In this document: one piece after another, positions 7,415 through 16,528 of the stretch
Layout of the letters: every line of letters begins with the position of its first letter
Numbering within the stretch: position 1 is the stretch's first letter
Assembly (NCBI GenBank): GCA_020025955.1
Contig: JAHHRF010000004.1
Span: 1 to 64,000 of the forward strand
Reading direction: 5' to 3'
Origin: Sutterella sp.
GTDB taxonomy: Bacteria; Pseudomonadota; Gammaproteobacteria; Burkholderiales; Burkholderiaceae_F
Length of the DNA stretch: 64,000 bases
Translations under genes and position numbers: made by a program
The notes under the pieces: generated by a model
The model's database searches: none
Told to the model about the DNA's origin: nothing
Seen by the model: only the letters and a program-made list of their open reading frames with translations

Positions 7415-9958
7415 ATGACCACTCGTCGTCAATTCTTAGCCACGGCCGGCGTTGCCGGTATGGCGGCCGTCGTCCCAGAAGGTAAAGCCGCGCATACGGT
7501 CACAAAAGAACTGGATCGTGCCCAAAGTAATCCCGCCAGCGTGAAGAGTGTGGCGAAATTTCAGCCCGAACCCATGACGGCGCCCGAGATGGCGCTCTCC
7601 AACACGTTCTCTTTGGGTAAATCCACCATCAACGAAGGCGAAGTCATTAGCGCGGGTCGTTGGGGGATCTTCTACGTCAACGTCCAAGGCGGGAAGATTA
7701 CCCACTTGCGTCCCTTTGAGCATGACTATGCTCCCAGCATTAACTTAAACGGCTACGGGCAATTGCCGTACTCACGCGCTCGCATTCGTCACCCCTATGT
7801 GCGTGAAGGGTTCTTAAAAGAGGGGCCTAAGAGCAAAGCCAAACGCGGGGATGAAAAGTTCGTGCGTGTCTCTTGGGAAACGGCTTTGGATTTAGCCGCT
7901 AAACACATTGACCAGGTCTACGACAACTATGGCCCCTCTGCTGTGTGGGGGCACTCCTACGGGTGGCAGTCGACGGGACGTGTCAACAGCGCCATGTACG
8001 TCGTTAATCGTCTCCTTCGCCTGCGTGGGGGCTACATCGAAGCGCAGAACAACTATTCCAACGCCGCCATTCGTCGTATCTTGAACTACGTGGTGGGCAC
8101 GGGGGACGCGCGTTCTACGAGTTGGGAGATGGTAGTTAAACACAGTCAGCGTGTCGTCTTCTGGGGGGCTGACCCCATCGTCACCAACGACATTGACTGG
8201 TATACGACGCTCCATAACGGTGCAGGGTACTTGCGTGCCTTAAAGGAAAAGGGGACGAAGACCTATGCCGTGAATCCGTTGTACCCGGATACGGGCGCGT
8301 TTTTAGGGAGCGAATGGATTGCCCCGCGTCCTGGCACGGACCCCGCCATGATGCTCGGGATGATGCATGAGTTACTCAAGAGCAAGAAAGCCGATATGGC
8401 GTTCTTGAAGACCTACACCGCGGGCTATCAAGAACTCATCGATTACATCCTCGGGAAAGAAGACGGCATTGAAAAGACCCCTGAGTGGGCCGCCAAGCAG
8501 TGCGGTGTGCCCGCTGAGAAAATCCGCGCCTTTGTGCATGACTTGGCCGACAACCGCACCATGATCATGATGGGTTGGGGGATTCAGCGCATTCAGTTTG
8601 GGGAACAGCCTCATTGGATGGGCTGGGCCTTGTGCGCCATGTTGGGTCAGATTGGGTTGCCGGGGGGCGGCATTGGCACCAACTACCAGTATTCCAACGG
8701 GGGCACCCCGATGGCCAATGGCCCCTTCCTCGCGGGTCTTAGCGCCTCGCCCAAGCCCGTGAAGGTGTCGGACAAGCCCTGGAAAGGCTCCAAACAGATG
8801 CCCGTGGCTCGCTTCCCCGACTGCTTCTTGAATCCTGGGAAGACCATCGACTTTGATGGGAAGAAGGTGACTTATCCTGACGTGCGTCTCGTCTTCTGGG
8901 GTGGCGGCAATCCCTTTGGGCATCAGCCGCAAACCTTCCAGGTGGAAGAAGCCTTTAAGCGCCCGGATTGTGTGATTTGTTCTGACATCGTCTGGACTGC
9001 CACGGCGCGCCACGCTGACATCGTGTTCCCTGCGTGCACCACGTTTGAACACAATGACATCTCCAACATTGGGACCTATTCCAATGACGGGATTGTGGCG
9101 ATGAAAAAGGCCATTGAACCCCAGTGGGAATCGAAGACCGACTTCTGGATTGCCGATCAGCTCGCCCGTCGTATGGGGATGGGGGACGCCTTTAGTGAAG
9201 GCTTAACCGAAGAAGAGTGGATTGAAAAGCTCTACAACCAGTCGCGTGACTTCGGCGCCAAGATGGGGATTGATTTACCTGACTTCAAGACCTTCTGGGA
9301 AAAGGGCTATGTGCTCTTCGATGTGGACCAAAAGAGTCGTGACTATGTCGCCTTTGCCGACTTCCGAGCGGATCCCAAGGCCCACGCCTTATCGACCGAA
9401 AGTGGGCTCATTCAGCTCTTTAGTCCCAAGGTCGCCGGTTACGGCTACCCCGACTGTAAGGGGCACGCCATGTACTTCCCGCCCAAGGAAGGCGTAGGGG
9501 CGGCCACCAAGGAATTCCCCTTGGCGTACGTGTGCTGCAAGAGCCGGTACCGCTTGCATTCGCAGTTGGATTCAACGCCGTCGCACAACCTAGCCGACAT
9601 TGACAGTCGTGAACCCTGCTGGATTCACCCGAAGGACGCCAAGGTCCGTGGCATTGTCCAAGGGGACTTGGTGATGGTCTCGAGCCGTCGCGGGAAGTTG
9701 ATGGCGGCGGCCTACATCACGGAGCGCACGCAACCGGGCGTCGTGGTGGTTCACCACGGGGCGTGGTTTGATCCGCAAACGACTGAGAACGGTCGCGTGG
9801 ACGTCCACGGGAACGCCAACTCCCTCACGATGGACGTGCCCACCTCGCGCTTAGCTCAGGGTAACGTCGCCTCAACCGGTAACGTGCAGGTTGAAAAGTG
9901 GACGGCTGAGTTGCCTGATGTCGCCATCTGGGAGCAGCCCAAGATCGTGAACCGTTAA
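7415..9958 (+). CDS. TorA/BisC-like molybdopterin reductase, Tat-exported
   Basis: An 847-residue bis-MGD enzyme of the TMAO/biotin-sulfoxide/DMSO reductase branch that lacks the N-terminal FeS cluster. The Tat signal is TTRRQFLATAGVAG at residues 2-15. Family blocks follow: RWGIFYVNVQGGKITHLRPF, then HSYGWQSTGR, and NNYSNAA, whose serine corresponds to the Mo-ligating serine of TorA/DorA (DYSTGAA there). Next come GADPIVTNDIDW, EWIAPRPGTD and MGWGIQRIQFGEQPHW. AAGGAG at 7401-7406, 8 bases before the ATG, fixes the start. It is monocistronic, with no pentaheme TorC or TorD beside it. The substrate could be TMAO, DMSO, methionine sulfoxide or another oxide. Confidence 0.88.
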   Translation: MTTRRQFLATAGVAGMAAVVPEGKAAHTVTKELDRAQSNPASVKSVAKFQPEPMTAPEMALSNTFSLGKSTINEGEVISAGRWGIFYVNVQGGKITHLRPFEHDYAPSINLNGYGQLPYSRARIRHPYVREGFLKEGPKSKAKRGDEKFVRVSWETALDLAAKHIDQVYDNYGPSAVWGHSYGWQSTGRVNSAMYVVNRLLRLRGGYIEAQNNYSNAAIRRILNYVVGTGDARSTSWEMVVKHSQRVVFWGADPIVTNDIDWYTTLHNGAGYLRALKEKGTKTYAVNPLYPDTGAFLGSEWIAPRPGTDPAMMLGMMHELLKSKKADMAFLKTYTAGYQELIDYILGKEDGIEKTPEWAAKQCGVPAEKIRAFVHDLADNRTMIMMGWGIQRIQFGEQPHWMGWALCAMLGQIGLPGGGIGTNYQYSNGGTPMANGPFLAGLSASPKPVKVSDKPWKGSKQMPVARFPDCFLNPGKTIDFDGKKVTYPDVRLVFWGGGNPFGHQPQTFQVEEAFKRPDCVICSDIVWTATARHADIVFPACTTFEHNDISNIGTYSNDGIVAMKKAIEPQWESKTDFWIADQLARRMGMGDAFSEGLTEEEWIEKLYNQSRDFGAKMGIDLPDFKTFWEKGYVLFDVDQKSRDYVAFADFRADPKAHALSTESGLIQLFSPKVAGYGYPDCKGHAMYFPPKEGVGAATKEFPLAYVCCKSRYRLHSQLDSTPSHNLADIDSREPCWIHPKDAKVRGIVQGDLVMVSSRRGKLMAAAYITERTQPGVVVVHHGAWFDPQTTENGRVDVHGNANSLTMDVPTSRLAQGNVASTGNVQVEKWTAELPDVAIWEQPKIVNR

Positions 9959-10092
9959 ACGGGCTTCGAGCGCCTTGCTCCCTAGGTTGGGGGTGGGGCA
10001 AGGCGCACGACCCCAGCGAACGTGTCGTTTCTTAGGAAAAGAAACCTTCCCTAGAAAAAGGAAAATAAAAAAACGACAAACAGAAAAACGCC

Positions 10093-10130
10093 AAAGGAGG
10101 CGAGGGGTGGAGCCCTCGCCTCCTTCTTTG
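10093..10130 (+). terminator. Terminator after the TorA-like gene
   Basis: A 13-bp perfect stem (10094-10106 with 10113-10125), a 6-base loop and a short CTTT tail. It lies 135 bases past the stop. The rest of the 9959-10263 interval shows nothing else recognisable. Confidence 0.8.
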
Positions 10131-10263
10131 TGGGCGAGGGTTTTTCACGTTGGACTGGGGGCGTCCTTTCGGGCGGGACCAGGGTGTGCGTCCGAGTACA
10201 ATAAAACCAATATCAACGCCCCGATAATGGGTGCCCTTTTGACTTTTCCCCAGTGACAGCCCG

Positions 10264-10626
10264 ATGACTGATCGACACGATATCCGTACTTTAGAAAAAG
10301 CCGTTCATGACTTCTGCATGGAGCGTGAATGGGATCCGTACCATAACCTCAAAGACTTGGCGATCGGCGTCTCCACGGAAGCGGCGGAATTGTTAGAACT
10401 CTTTCGCTTTAAGTCCCAAGCGGAGATGGATGCGATGACGGTAGACCCCGAGGCGCGTCGCGCCATGGGGGAAGAGCTCGCTGACGTGTTGATTTTTACG
10501 CTTCGCTTAGCGGACAAAGCGGGGATTGATATGACGGACGCCTTCTATCAGAAGTTGGCGAAAAACGCCGAGCGCTACCCGGTAGCCAAAGCCCGGGGGC
10601 GAAACGACAAATACTCCGACCTGTAA
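10264..10626 (+). CDS. MazG-like nucleotide pyrophosphohydrolase
   Basis: A 120-residue all-alpha protein of the MazG/dCTPase superfamily that hydrolyses (d)NTPs to monophosphate and pyrophosphate. The metal-binding ExxE...ExxD pattern is visible as EAAELLELF at residues 40-48 and EELADVLIF at about residues 70-78. The WDPYHNLKDLA segment before it is usual in this family, which serves as a house-cleaning enzyme against non-canonical nucleotides. The stop is 27 bases from the acetyltransferase gene, so the two may be co-transcribed. Confidence 0.85.
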   Translation: MTDRHDIRTLEKAVHDFCMEREWDPYHNLKDLAIGVSTEAAELLELFRFKSQAEMDAMTVDPEARRAMGEELADVLIFTLRLADKAGIDMTDAFYQKLAKNAERYPVAKARGRNDKYSDL

Positions 10627-10653
10627 CCCTACCCTTTTACGACGAGGCTCGAG

Positions 10654-11094
10654 ATGACGTTAACCTATACGTGCTACCGCTTTGATGCGTTACCCCCGAC
10701 GGTGCTCTATCGCTTGTTGGCGCTTCGTATTGATGTGTTTGGAATCGCTGCAGGGCTTCTCTACCAAGACCTCGATGGGCTCGACGAAACGGCCTGGCAC
10801 GTGGTGGCCCAAACGCCAGAGGGCGAAGTGGTGGGGTGCCTTCGGGTACTTCTCACGGATCCTAAAACGATTGGTCGCGTGGTCACGCACCCCGATTGGC
10901 GCCATCAAGGGGTGGCGACCCGCTTAATGGAAGTGGCCATCGATGAGATTGAACGCGTGTACCCGGGCGCGGTGATGATGCTCAATGCCCGCACGTTTGC
11001 GAAGGGGCTCTACGCCAAACTGGGCTTTAAAGAAGTCGGCGACGAATTCATCGAAGTGGGGGTCCCCCACATCCGGATGGAGCGCCATCCGTAA
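10654..11094 (+). CDS. ElaA-type GNAT N-acetyltransferase
   Basis: A 146-residue acetyl-CoA-dependent acetyltransferase. It has the ElaA features: an N-terminal LLALRIDVFGI region followed by YQDLDGLDETAWHVV, then the CoA-binding loop GRVVTHPDWRHQGVATRLM with its R/Q-x-x-G-x-G/A signature, and a C-terminal FAKGLYAKLGFKEVG. The acceptor substrate is unknown. It lies 27 bases after the MazG-like gene. Confidence 0.82.
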   Translation: MTLTYTCYRFDALPPTVLYRLLALRIDVFGIAAGLLYQDLDGLDETAWHVVAQTPEGEVVGCLRVLLTDPKTIGRVVTHPDWRHQGVATRLMEVAIDEIERVYPGAVMMLNARTFAKGLYAKLGFKEVGDEFIEVGVPHIRMERHP

Positions 11095-11103
11095 AGCACG
11101 CTC

Positions 11104-11142
11104 GAGCCCCCTGAGGCGTCCTGTCGCTCAAGGGGCGTTTTG
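11104..11142 (+). terminator. Probable terminator
   Basis: An imperfect stem (GCCCC with GGGGC, then TGAG with CTCA around a CG-rich loop) followed by GTTTT, 10 bases past the acetyltransferase stop. The stem has one mismatch and one bulge. Confidence 0.55.
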
Positions 11143-11368
11143 TGCACAACGCTACTTGGACATGCCAGAAAGGGAGTAATCCATTTTTGTTCCTTCGGGT
11201 AAGAAACTTTCAGAGAAAACAATGAGTTAGCGTGGGGATTCAATCCCCTTTTCCCCTGTCATCTGAACGGATTAAGCGTCTGGTGAGGGGGATTTTCCTT
11301 TTCTACGATGAGTGATGAGCCCAACTCTCGGGCATTGACCTCAACGATGAGTGAAAAGGAAAAGAAAA

Positions 11369-13369
11369 ATGCGTGCATTGAAGGCGGTAACGATGAGTCT
11401 TGGACTCGCAGGCATGCTCTCGAGCAGTGTTCTCGCGCAAAACGTCGTGATCTTTGGGGATAGTTTGAGTGACATCGGTCAGGACAAATGGGCCCACAAA
11501 GCCACCTATAACCGAGCGGATGGCACCCCGAACGCTCTGTGGAGTGAGCGCTTCACCCAGCATTGGGGAGGGGACCCAAAAGCCTCTTCTCAGGGCGGCA
11601 ACATCTGGGCCTACAGTGGCGGGACGTGGGTTGAACGGAATGCCTCTCCAAGCACAGCCAAAGCGAGTCCAACGATTGACGGCCAAAACGTCGTGGGCAA
11701 GCAGGTCGAGGCCTACTTAAAGCGTGGGGTGGATCCGTCTGCGATTCACGTGCTCTGGGCAGGCGGCAACGACATGCGTGGGATCTTAGAGCGTGCCCTT
11801 ACATCCAAAGATGCCGTGAGCGAAGTAAAGAAAGGCGCTGCAGAGGTCGCGAAGGCCACGAGCGAGAGCCTTCTTGCGTTACGTAACGCGGGGGTGGACA
11901 CGGTCTTTATCCCGGACGTTCCCAACATCGTGATGAGCCCCGCGTTCTTTATCGTGGGGGTATCGAGCAAAACCTTAAATTGGTACTCGACGGATGACGT
12001 CGCTAACTACTACAAGCAGTATGTGGAAAAAGCCAAAAGGGAAAAGCCAGAAGTACTTAACGACCCCCAAGCGTTTCGTCATTACTTCTTTGAGCAGTTC
12101 CTCACTGGCTTCTTAGGGATCCTTGTGCCCCCGAAGACGGCCATTGAGCAATACGACGCGTTGGTCCCGAAGGCAAGCCTTGCCACCACGGTATTGAATC
12201 AATCGGTGACGTCTGCCGTAAATGCCGCAGGCGGTAATGTGATTCGCGTGCCGATGGCAGCCCTCTTTGAAGACGTGTTGCGTTACCCGAAGCGCTACGG
12301 CTTTAGTGACCCGGTGCGCTTTGCGTGTAACGATGCGGTGACTAACGTGTGCGGGTTAAACGAAACCAACAAGAAGCAAAAAGCTGACCCTGAGGCGGAC
12401 CAGATGCTCTTTGCGGATACGTTCCACCCGGGTCCCAAACTCCACGCCTTGGCGAGCGACTTTATGGTGTCGTTAATCGAAGTGCCCCGTGCCATGACGG
12501 GGTTAAATGCGAGCCTCATTGAAAACGCCAATGTTTTTGGAGACGTGATGCTCACCGAAAACCAAACCCTCGCCGAAGCCTCTCCCACGGTGGGGCAATT
12601 GACGGGGATCGTTCGGGCACGCACCACGACGGAAGGGAAAAACACCGGGGTCTTTGTTGGGGGCGCTTACCGACTCCGACCGAATTGGGAGGCGAGCCTC
12701 TTATTGGGTCGTACGATCGCAAAGCAGGACGTGGGAAGCGTTCACCTTAAAAACCAAACAACAGGGGTCGCGGGGGCGCTTCGCTATCACGTCTCGCCCA
12801 TGTTCTACGTGGGGGCGTTAGTGGAAGGGAATGCTCATGCCTTGTCCACGGACCGTACGTTGCAGTTGGGCGCTTATAAGGCTCGCCAAACAGGGTCGAC
12901 TGACGCCATGACCTGGGGCGCTGGGGGCTTTGTGGGGGCGTCGGGCTCGATTGCGCCTGTGACCTGGAGCCTTCAGGGGAGTGTGCGAGGCGTCTGGGGG
13001 GCACGACGCGCGTTAACGGAAGACGTGAATCACTTTACGCGTCTCACGTTGAAGAGAGAAAAAGTCAAAGCCGTGGAATCGCGCCTTAAGGGCGTCTTGG
13101 CGGTGCCCAATCCCACCTTTACGCCTTACGTCTTGGTGGACTGGCACCACACGTCGGAGCGTAAGCCTGGTGTGACGGTAGAACTCAACGGGTCGAGCTA
13201 TCGCGTCAAGGCTCCTGTTGCCAAACGCCACCAATTAGAGGCCGGTCTCGGGGTTCGTTTCCACCCCACAAACCAGCCCGTGCGCATCGACCTCGAAGCG
13301 AAAAAAGCCTTGGGTTCCTTACAACGCCAAGGGGTAACGGTCAATGCGGCACTCAACGTTTCCTTCTAG
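11369..13369 (+). CDS. GDSL-esterase autotransporter
   Basis: A 666-residue type Va secreted protein. It has a signal peptide (residues 1-23, cleavage after VLA), an esterase passenger of the GDSL/SGNH family (FGDSLSD with the nucleophilic serine near residue 32, GGND with the oxyanion Asn, and the C-terminal DTFHPG carrying Asp and His), and a beta-barrel of about 270 residues ending in the terminal aromatic NVSF. This is the layout of EstA-type autotransporters, which hydrolyse lipid or glycerol esters at the cell surface. AAGGA at 11356-11360, 8 bases upstream, favours this ATG over an in-frame GTG at 11351. The gene stands alone. Confidence 0.88.
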   Translation: MRALKAVTMSLGLAGMLSSSVLAQNVVIFGDSLSDIGQDKWAHKATYNRADGTPNALWSERFTQHWGGDPKASSQGGNIWAYSGGTWVERNASPSTAKASPTIDGQNVVGKQVEAYLKRGVDPSAIHVLWAGGNDMRGILERALTSKDAVSEVKKGAAEVAKATSESLLALRNAGVDTVFIPDVPNIVMSPAFFIVGVSSKTLNWYSTDDVANYYKQYVEKAKREKPEVLNDPQAFRHYFFEQFLTGFLGILVPPKTAIEQYDALVPKASLATTVLNQSVTSAVNAAGGNVIRVPMAALFEDVLRYPKRYGFSDPVRFACNDAVTNVCGLNETNKKQKADPEADQMLFADTFHPGPKLHALASDFMVSLIEVPRAMTGLNASLIENANVFGDVMLTENQTLAEASPTVGQLTGIVRARTTTEGKNTGVFVGGAYRLRPNWEASLLLGRTIAKQDVGSVHLKNQTTGVAGALRYHVSPMFYVGALVEGNAHALSTDRTLQLGAYKARQTGSTDAMTWGAGGFVGASGSIAPVTWSLQGSVRGVWGARRALTEDVNHFTRLTLKREKVKAVESRLKGVLAVPNPTFTPYVLVDWHHTSERKPGVTVELNGSSYRVKAPVAKRHQLEAGLGVRFHPTNQPVRIDLEAKKALGSLQRQGVTVNAALNVSF

Positions 13370-13437
13370 CCCCTTTGCGGGACATGGTATTTACCTATAA
13401 GGGGATAGGGTTGTGACGCCTTTCTTTATTTAAGTGC

Positions 13438-13772
13438 TTGACTTCACTAGAAAAGCGTCATAGTCTAAAGCACTAAGTCTTAGGGTTATCGATATAGTGA
13501 AAAAGATGTATAACTCCCGTAAGATTAGTTCCACTTAGACAACGGAAGCCACAAACGGTTTTCTGTGGTCCGTAAGGTAAGTTTCAAAAAGTTAGAAGAG
13601 AGAAGAGCGATCCGCAAGGATCAGACCAATGGGATTTAAGGGGGCATGACCAGGGTAAGACCAGTACCCCGCCCCCGTCCTATCCCTCACTTACCAAAAC
13701 CGAATATATGTTGGAATGGGGATTCTGACGATGAGCCCTCCGCTTGAGTTTCTCAGGTGGAGGGTTCATTTA
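13438..13772 (+). ncRNA. Unassigned structured RNA candidate
   Basis: About 330 bases with no coding frame but dense pairing. CACTA...TAGTG brackets the start. There is a bulged hairpin with CGGA/TCCG and CCACA/TGTGG stems near 13545-13575, and a GATCC-GCAA-GGATC hairpin with a GNRA tetraloop near 13607-13622. A GGGGGC/GCCCCC stem nested within GGGA/TCCC lies near 13630-13685. A terminator closes the region at 13733-13772. A TTGACT -35-like hexamer lies at 13438 with a poor -10. It does not show the conserved blocks of RNase P, tmRNA, SRP RNA or 6S RNA. It could instead be the 3' region of the upstream autotransporter transcript. Confidence 0.3.
13733..13772 (+). terminator. Plus-strand terminator
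   Basis: A long stem pairing GAGCCCTCC...CTTGAG with CTCAGG...GGAGGGTTC through G-T pairs, with a TTT loop and a TTTATTT tail. It closes either the autotransporter transcript or the RNA candidate before it. Confidence 0.8.
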
Positions 13773-13782
13773 TTTGGGGAAG

Positions 13783-13818
13783 AAGAAAAAGGCCTTGCGC
13801 GGTTGGGCACAAGGCCTA
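13783..13818 (-). terminator. Terminator of the 13868-15742 flavoprotein gene
   Basis: An 8-bp perfect stem (AGGCCTTG at 13790-13797, CAAGGCCT at 13810-13817) with a T5 run on the minus strand. It faces the plus-strand terminator at 13733-13772. Confidence 0.85.
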
Positions 13819-13867
13819 GGTGACGAGGCTAGTGTGTTACGGCACCCCAGCCTCGGTGGAGAACACC

Positions 13868-15742
13868 TTAAGCTTTAAAGGTCTGGCCAATGACATAGGC
13901 CTGAACGAGACCGCGAGAGAGCCCATGCATACTGGAGCCACCCGTGATTTCGCCAGCGGCCTTGAGCCCCGGAATGGCCTTCCCACGCAAGGTCACGACG
14001 TTGCAGTCATTGTCGACACGAATGCCGCCGTAGCAGTCATGAGCCACCACCGTGGTCCATGCTGCGTAGAAGGGACCCGTTTCAATCTTGTGCTTGGGAT
14101 TGGGCTTTTCAAAGTCCGCATCCTTGCCTTCATCCACAAAGCGGTTGTAACGCTTCACGGATTCGACGAGCACCTTCGGATCCATCTTGTGCTTCTGGTA
14201 GGGGTTGGTGTTGATGAGCTTGACGAGTTCTTCCAAGGTATCCGCCTTAAAGAAGAACTGCGGGTCGACGTGTTTGTCGTCCGTGCGCATACGTTCACGC
14301 TTAATCCCTTCACTGTCGAGAATTGCCCACTGGGGACCGGCGGAATAGTCGGGGGCCGTCGAGCCTTCATTCAAGGCCAGGGCGGCGTTGATGAAGTTCG
14401 TCGGATGGTACGGCGTACGCTTCACGTTATGCCAATCGCCATGGACATAAGGATTGTCCTTGGTGTCGGGCCAGTATTCGCTGTTGGTGTCACGCGGTAA
14501 CCCCGCTTCCAAGTTCGTCCCACCGTAGTAGACCTGCTGCGAGCCAATGCCGTCACTGTCCACGAGGCAGGTTTCGTCATAGAAGCGTTTCCCCACCTGG
14601 TTCACCACGATGGCGTTTTGCCAATCGCGTAAGGGCACGCCCGTGTGCTTAATCAAGGGGAAGATCGGGGAGCGTGCCGACCACGAGGTGTAGGTATCAA
14701 AGACCCCCACCACGGCGCCACGCGTCACGATAATGGGGCGTTCCGTAAAGGAGTTCGCCATGCCCCAGAGCATCCCACCGCAGTCGAGTGCCACTAAGGT
14801 GCCCGAGCCATCCTGATAGGACCAGTCCTGGGCAGCGTACGCAATTTCACTCGTTAAGCGCGGGTCCTGGATGCGACGGATATTTTCGTTACCCGTGTAG
14901 CCTGCTGTTGCCAACACCAAGCTCTTCTTGGCGCGAACGCTGATTTCAGGCTGATCCAGAACCACGTTGCCGTCTTCACGGAAGCTCTTTAACTGCGTGC
15001 CGTCAGGCAAGATGTGCGGATTGTAGTGCGCACGAAGCCCGATGACGCGACCCGGCTCTTCCGGGGTGCCGTCTTCCTGAACGAGGCTGTCCATGTAGTA
15101 GTTAAGGAGGAATTGAACGCCGTTTTTGCGTGCCACGTCTTCCAAGTGACGCATGAGGGCAGCGCCCGGTTTCCCATTAGGGGAGGCTAACCCAACGCCC
15201 TTGGTCCACGCAAAGTGCAATTCACGCGGTGCACTTAACCCCGTAGCCGTGGCGCCATGGTCATCGGGTGCCTTATCCAAGAAGGGCACGCCAATGGAGA
15301 CCAGCCAGTCGTAGGTGGGCACGGAATAGTAGGCGATCTGATGAGCCTGTTCGCGGTCGTTATAACGGAATTCAGGGAAGCCGTTCGTGAGCGTAATGGA
15401 CCAGTCCGTTAAATCCTTGAAGTAGGTTTCCGGGTCGTCCTTAATGCCGTACTTCTTCTGATGGGCGTTCCCGCCCCCTAAGACGGTATTACCCATGGAG
15501 ACGATGGCGTGCCCGCCAATGTCATAGTTCCCTTCAACGACGATGACGCTTAACCCCGCTTCGCGTGCCTGAATGGCCACCGGGATCCCAGCAGCCCCCG
15601 CCCCGACAACGACAACGTCCGCTTCTAATGTCCATTTTTCAGGGATTTTCTTGGTTGCGGCTTCGGCGCTGCCTAAGCCCATTAACATGCCCCCGACGGC
15701 GGTCGAGCCCGCTAAAAAATGACGACGTGAAACCTTGGTCAT
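13868..15742 (-). CDS. Tat-exported FAD-dependent reductase, flavocytochrome-type
   Basis: A 624-residue flavoprotein related to the flavin domain of periplasmic fumarate/urocanate reductases (FccA, UrdA). The Tat signal is SRRHFLAG; the FAD dinucleotide fold is VVVVGAGAAGIPVAIQAREA, followed by VVEGNYDIGGHA; the C-terminal FAD cap is GLKAAGEITGGSSMHGLSRG. It has no haem-binding motif of its own. The start is ATG 15742, with AAGGAG 6 bases upstream; the longer frame adds six residues. It is clearly paralogous to the protein at 16529-18415. In place of the HHTMGG/NRLGGNA blocks of fumarate reductases it has AHDCYGG and HGLSRGLVQAY, so the acceptor is probably not fumarate. It is separated from the cytochrome gene by a terminator. 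Confidence 0.82.
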   Translation of the reverse strand: MTKVSRRHFLAGSTAVGGMLMGLGSAEAATKKIPEKWTLEADVVVVGAGAAGIPVAIQAREAGLSVIVVEGNYDIGGHAIVSMGNTVLGGGNAHQKKYGIKDDPETYFKDLTDWSITLTNGFPEFRYNDREQAHQIAYYSVPTYDWLVSIGVPFLDKAPDDHGATATGLSAPRELHFAWTKGVGLASPNGKPGAALMRHLEDVARKNGVQFLLNYYMDSLVQEDGTPEEPGRVIGLRAHYNPHILPDGTQLKSFREDGNVVLDQPEISVRAKKSLVLATAGYTGNENIRRIQDPRLTSEIAYAAQDWSYQDGSGTLVALDCGGMLWGMANSFTERPIIVTRGAVVGVFDTYTSWSARSPIFPLIKHTGVPLRDWQNAIVVNQVGKRFYDETCLVDSDGIGSQQVYYGGTNLEAGLPRDTNSEYWPDTKDNPYVHGDWHNVKRTPYHPTNFINAALALNEGSTAPDYSAGPQWAILDSEGIKRERMRTDDKHVDPQFFFKADTLEELVKLINTNPYQKHKMDPKVLVESVKRYNRFVDEGKDADFEKPNPKHKIETGPFYAAWTTVVAHDCYGGIRVDNDCNVVTLRGKAIPGLKAAGEITGGSSMHGLSRGLVQAYVIGQTFKA

Positions 15743-16048
15743 GGTGTTCTCCTTTGTCAAAGAAAAAACGCGTCAGACCCGCATGCAATGGGCGTCATGG
15801 CGCGTTGGTCTACTTTGATTGTAAAAAGGAGGCAAACGCACCCCATATGGGCAGTAAGTCGGAGCCAATTCCCGATATCAAAAAGACGTCCTTGTTCGCG
15901 TATTCCTTGGCGTAGAGTGTATTGATGAGGTTCTGAATCCCAATTTGGAATCCTTTGTTTCTGACAAAGTGGTAAGGGATTGACCTCAGAGGGGTAGGGG
16001 TAATTTCGAGCGTAGGTGCCCGCTTTATTGGGCAACAAAGGACGGTCC
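15743..16048 (-). other. Leader of the second flavoprotein gene
   Basis: About 300 bases between the cytochrome terminator and the flavoprotein start on the minus strand, with no coding frame of merit. It should hold an independent promoter for the 13868-15742 gene. I see no clear consensus element apart from the ribosome binding site. Confidence 0.4.
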
Positions 16049-16088
16049 AATAAAAGAAAACGCCTACATTCCGAGGGACGTAGGCGTG
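16049..16088 (-). terminator. Terminator of the flavoprotein-cytochrome operon
   Basis: A 7-bp stem (CGCCTAC at 16061-16067, GTAGGCG at 16080-16086) followed on the minus strand by TTTTCTTTTATT. Confidence 0.85.
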
Positions 16089-16109
16089 AGGGTTGGCGTG
16101 GACTCCTGA

Positions 16110-16502
16110 TTAACTCGGCAAACTCGTATGACAGCCCGAGGACGTACACGAGATGAAGGTTTCGCGGTGGTGACAGCTGTAGCACCCCGAAATGTTCGCT
16201 TTTTGTCGATTCTTTAAAAATTCAGGTGTCACCGGGAAGTCATGGGCTTGGTGACAGTCTGTGCACTGAGGTAAGGTTTTCGACTTGTGTGGGTACTTGG
16301 CGTTAACGTCTAAGTACTGATGAGGCTGCACGAGCATGCCGTCCTCATCTTCTACTTTGGGAGCCTTGGCAGCTAAATTCTCCAATGAGCCACCGTGGCA
16401 CGCGAGACATTGCTCAGGGGTCGGTGCGGGGGCAGTGGCTGAAGCGGAAAAGACTGCCAAGGCCAGGCTAAGCCCTAACAGGGCAGAGGTGACCTTGGAC
16501 AT
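16110..16502 (-). CDS. Small periplasmic tetraheme cytochrome c
   Basis: A 130-residue exported protein (signal peptide about residues 1-22) with four haem c motifs: CLACH, CTDCH, CYSCH and a final CTSSGCH, which is the longer CxxxxCH form. Extra histidines (HQYLD, PHKS, HQAHD, CHHRE) can act as distal ligands. Such small tetrahemes shuttle electrons from a membrane quinol oxidase to periplasmic reductases, and in FccA the same unit is fused to the flavin domain. The gene starts 26 bases after the stop of the flavoprotein gene at 16529-18415, with GGAG 7 bases before its ATG. The two are therefore one operon and the likely electron-transfer pair. Confidence 0.88.
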   Translation of the reverse strand: MSKVTSALLGLSLALAVFSASATAPAPTPEQCLACHGGSLENLAAKAPKVEDEDGMLVQPHQYLDVNAKYPHKSKTLPQCTDCHQAHDFPVTPEFLKNRQKANISGCYSCHHRETFISCTSSGCHTSLPS

Positions 16503-16528
16503 CGATATTCTCCGTGGGTTACAGGGTT

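Noticed and set aside
13438..13772. 6S RNA, RNase P RNA or a known riboswitch as identity of the structured region
   Set aside because: I compared it from memory with their conserved cores (for example GAGGAAAGTCC of RNase P) and none is present. It is also not directly upstream of a same-strand metabolic gene.
13820..14500. Plus-strand open frame opposite the flavoprotein gene
   Set aside because: The complementary strand encodes the conserved C-terminal FAD domain. The frame overlaps it fully and has no ribosome site.
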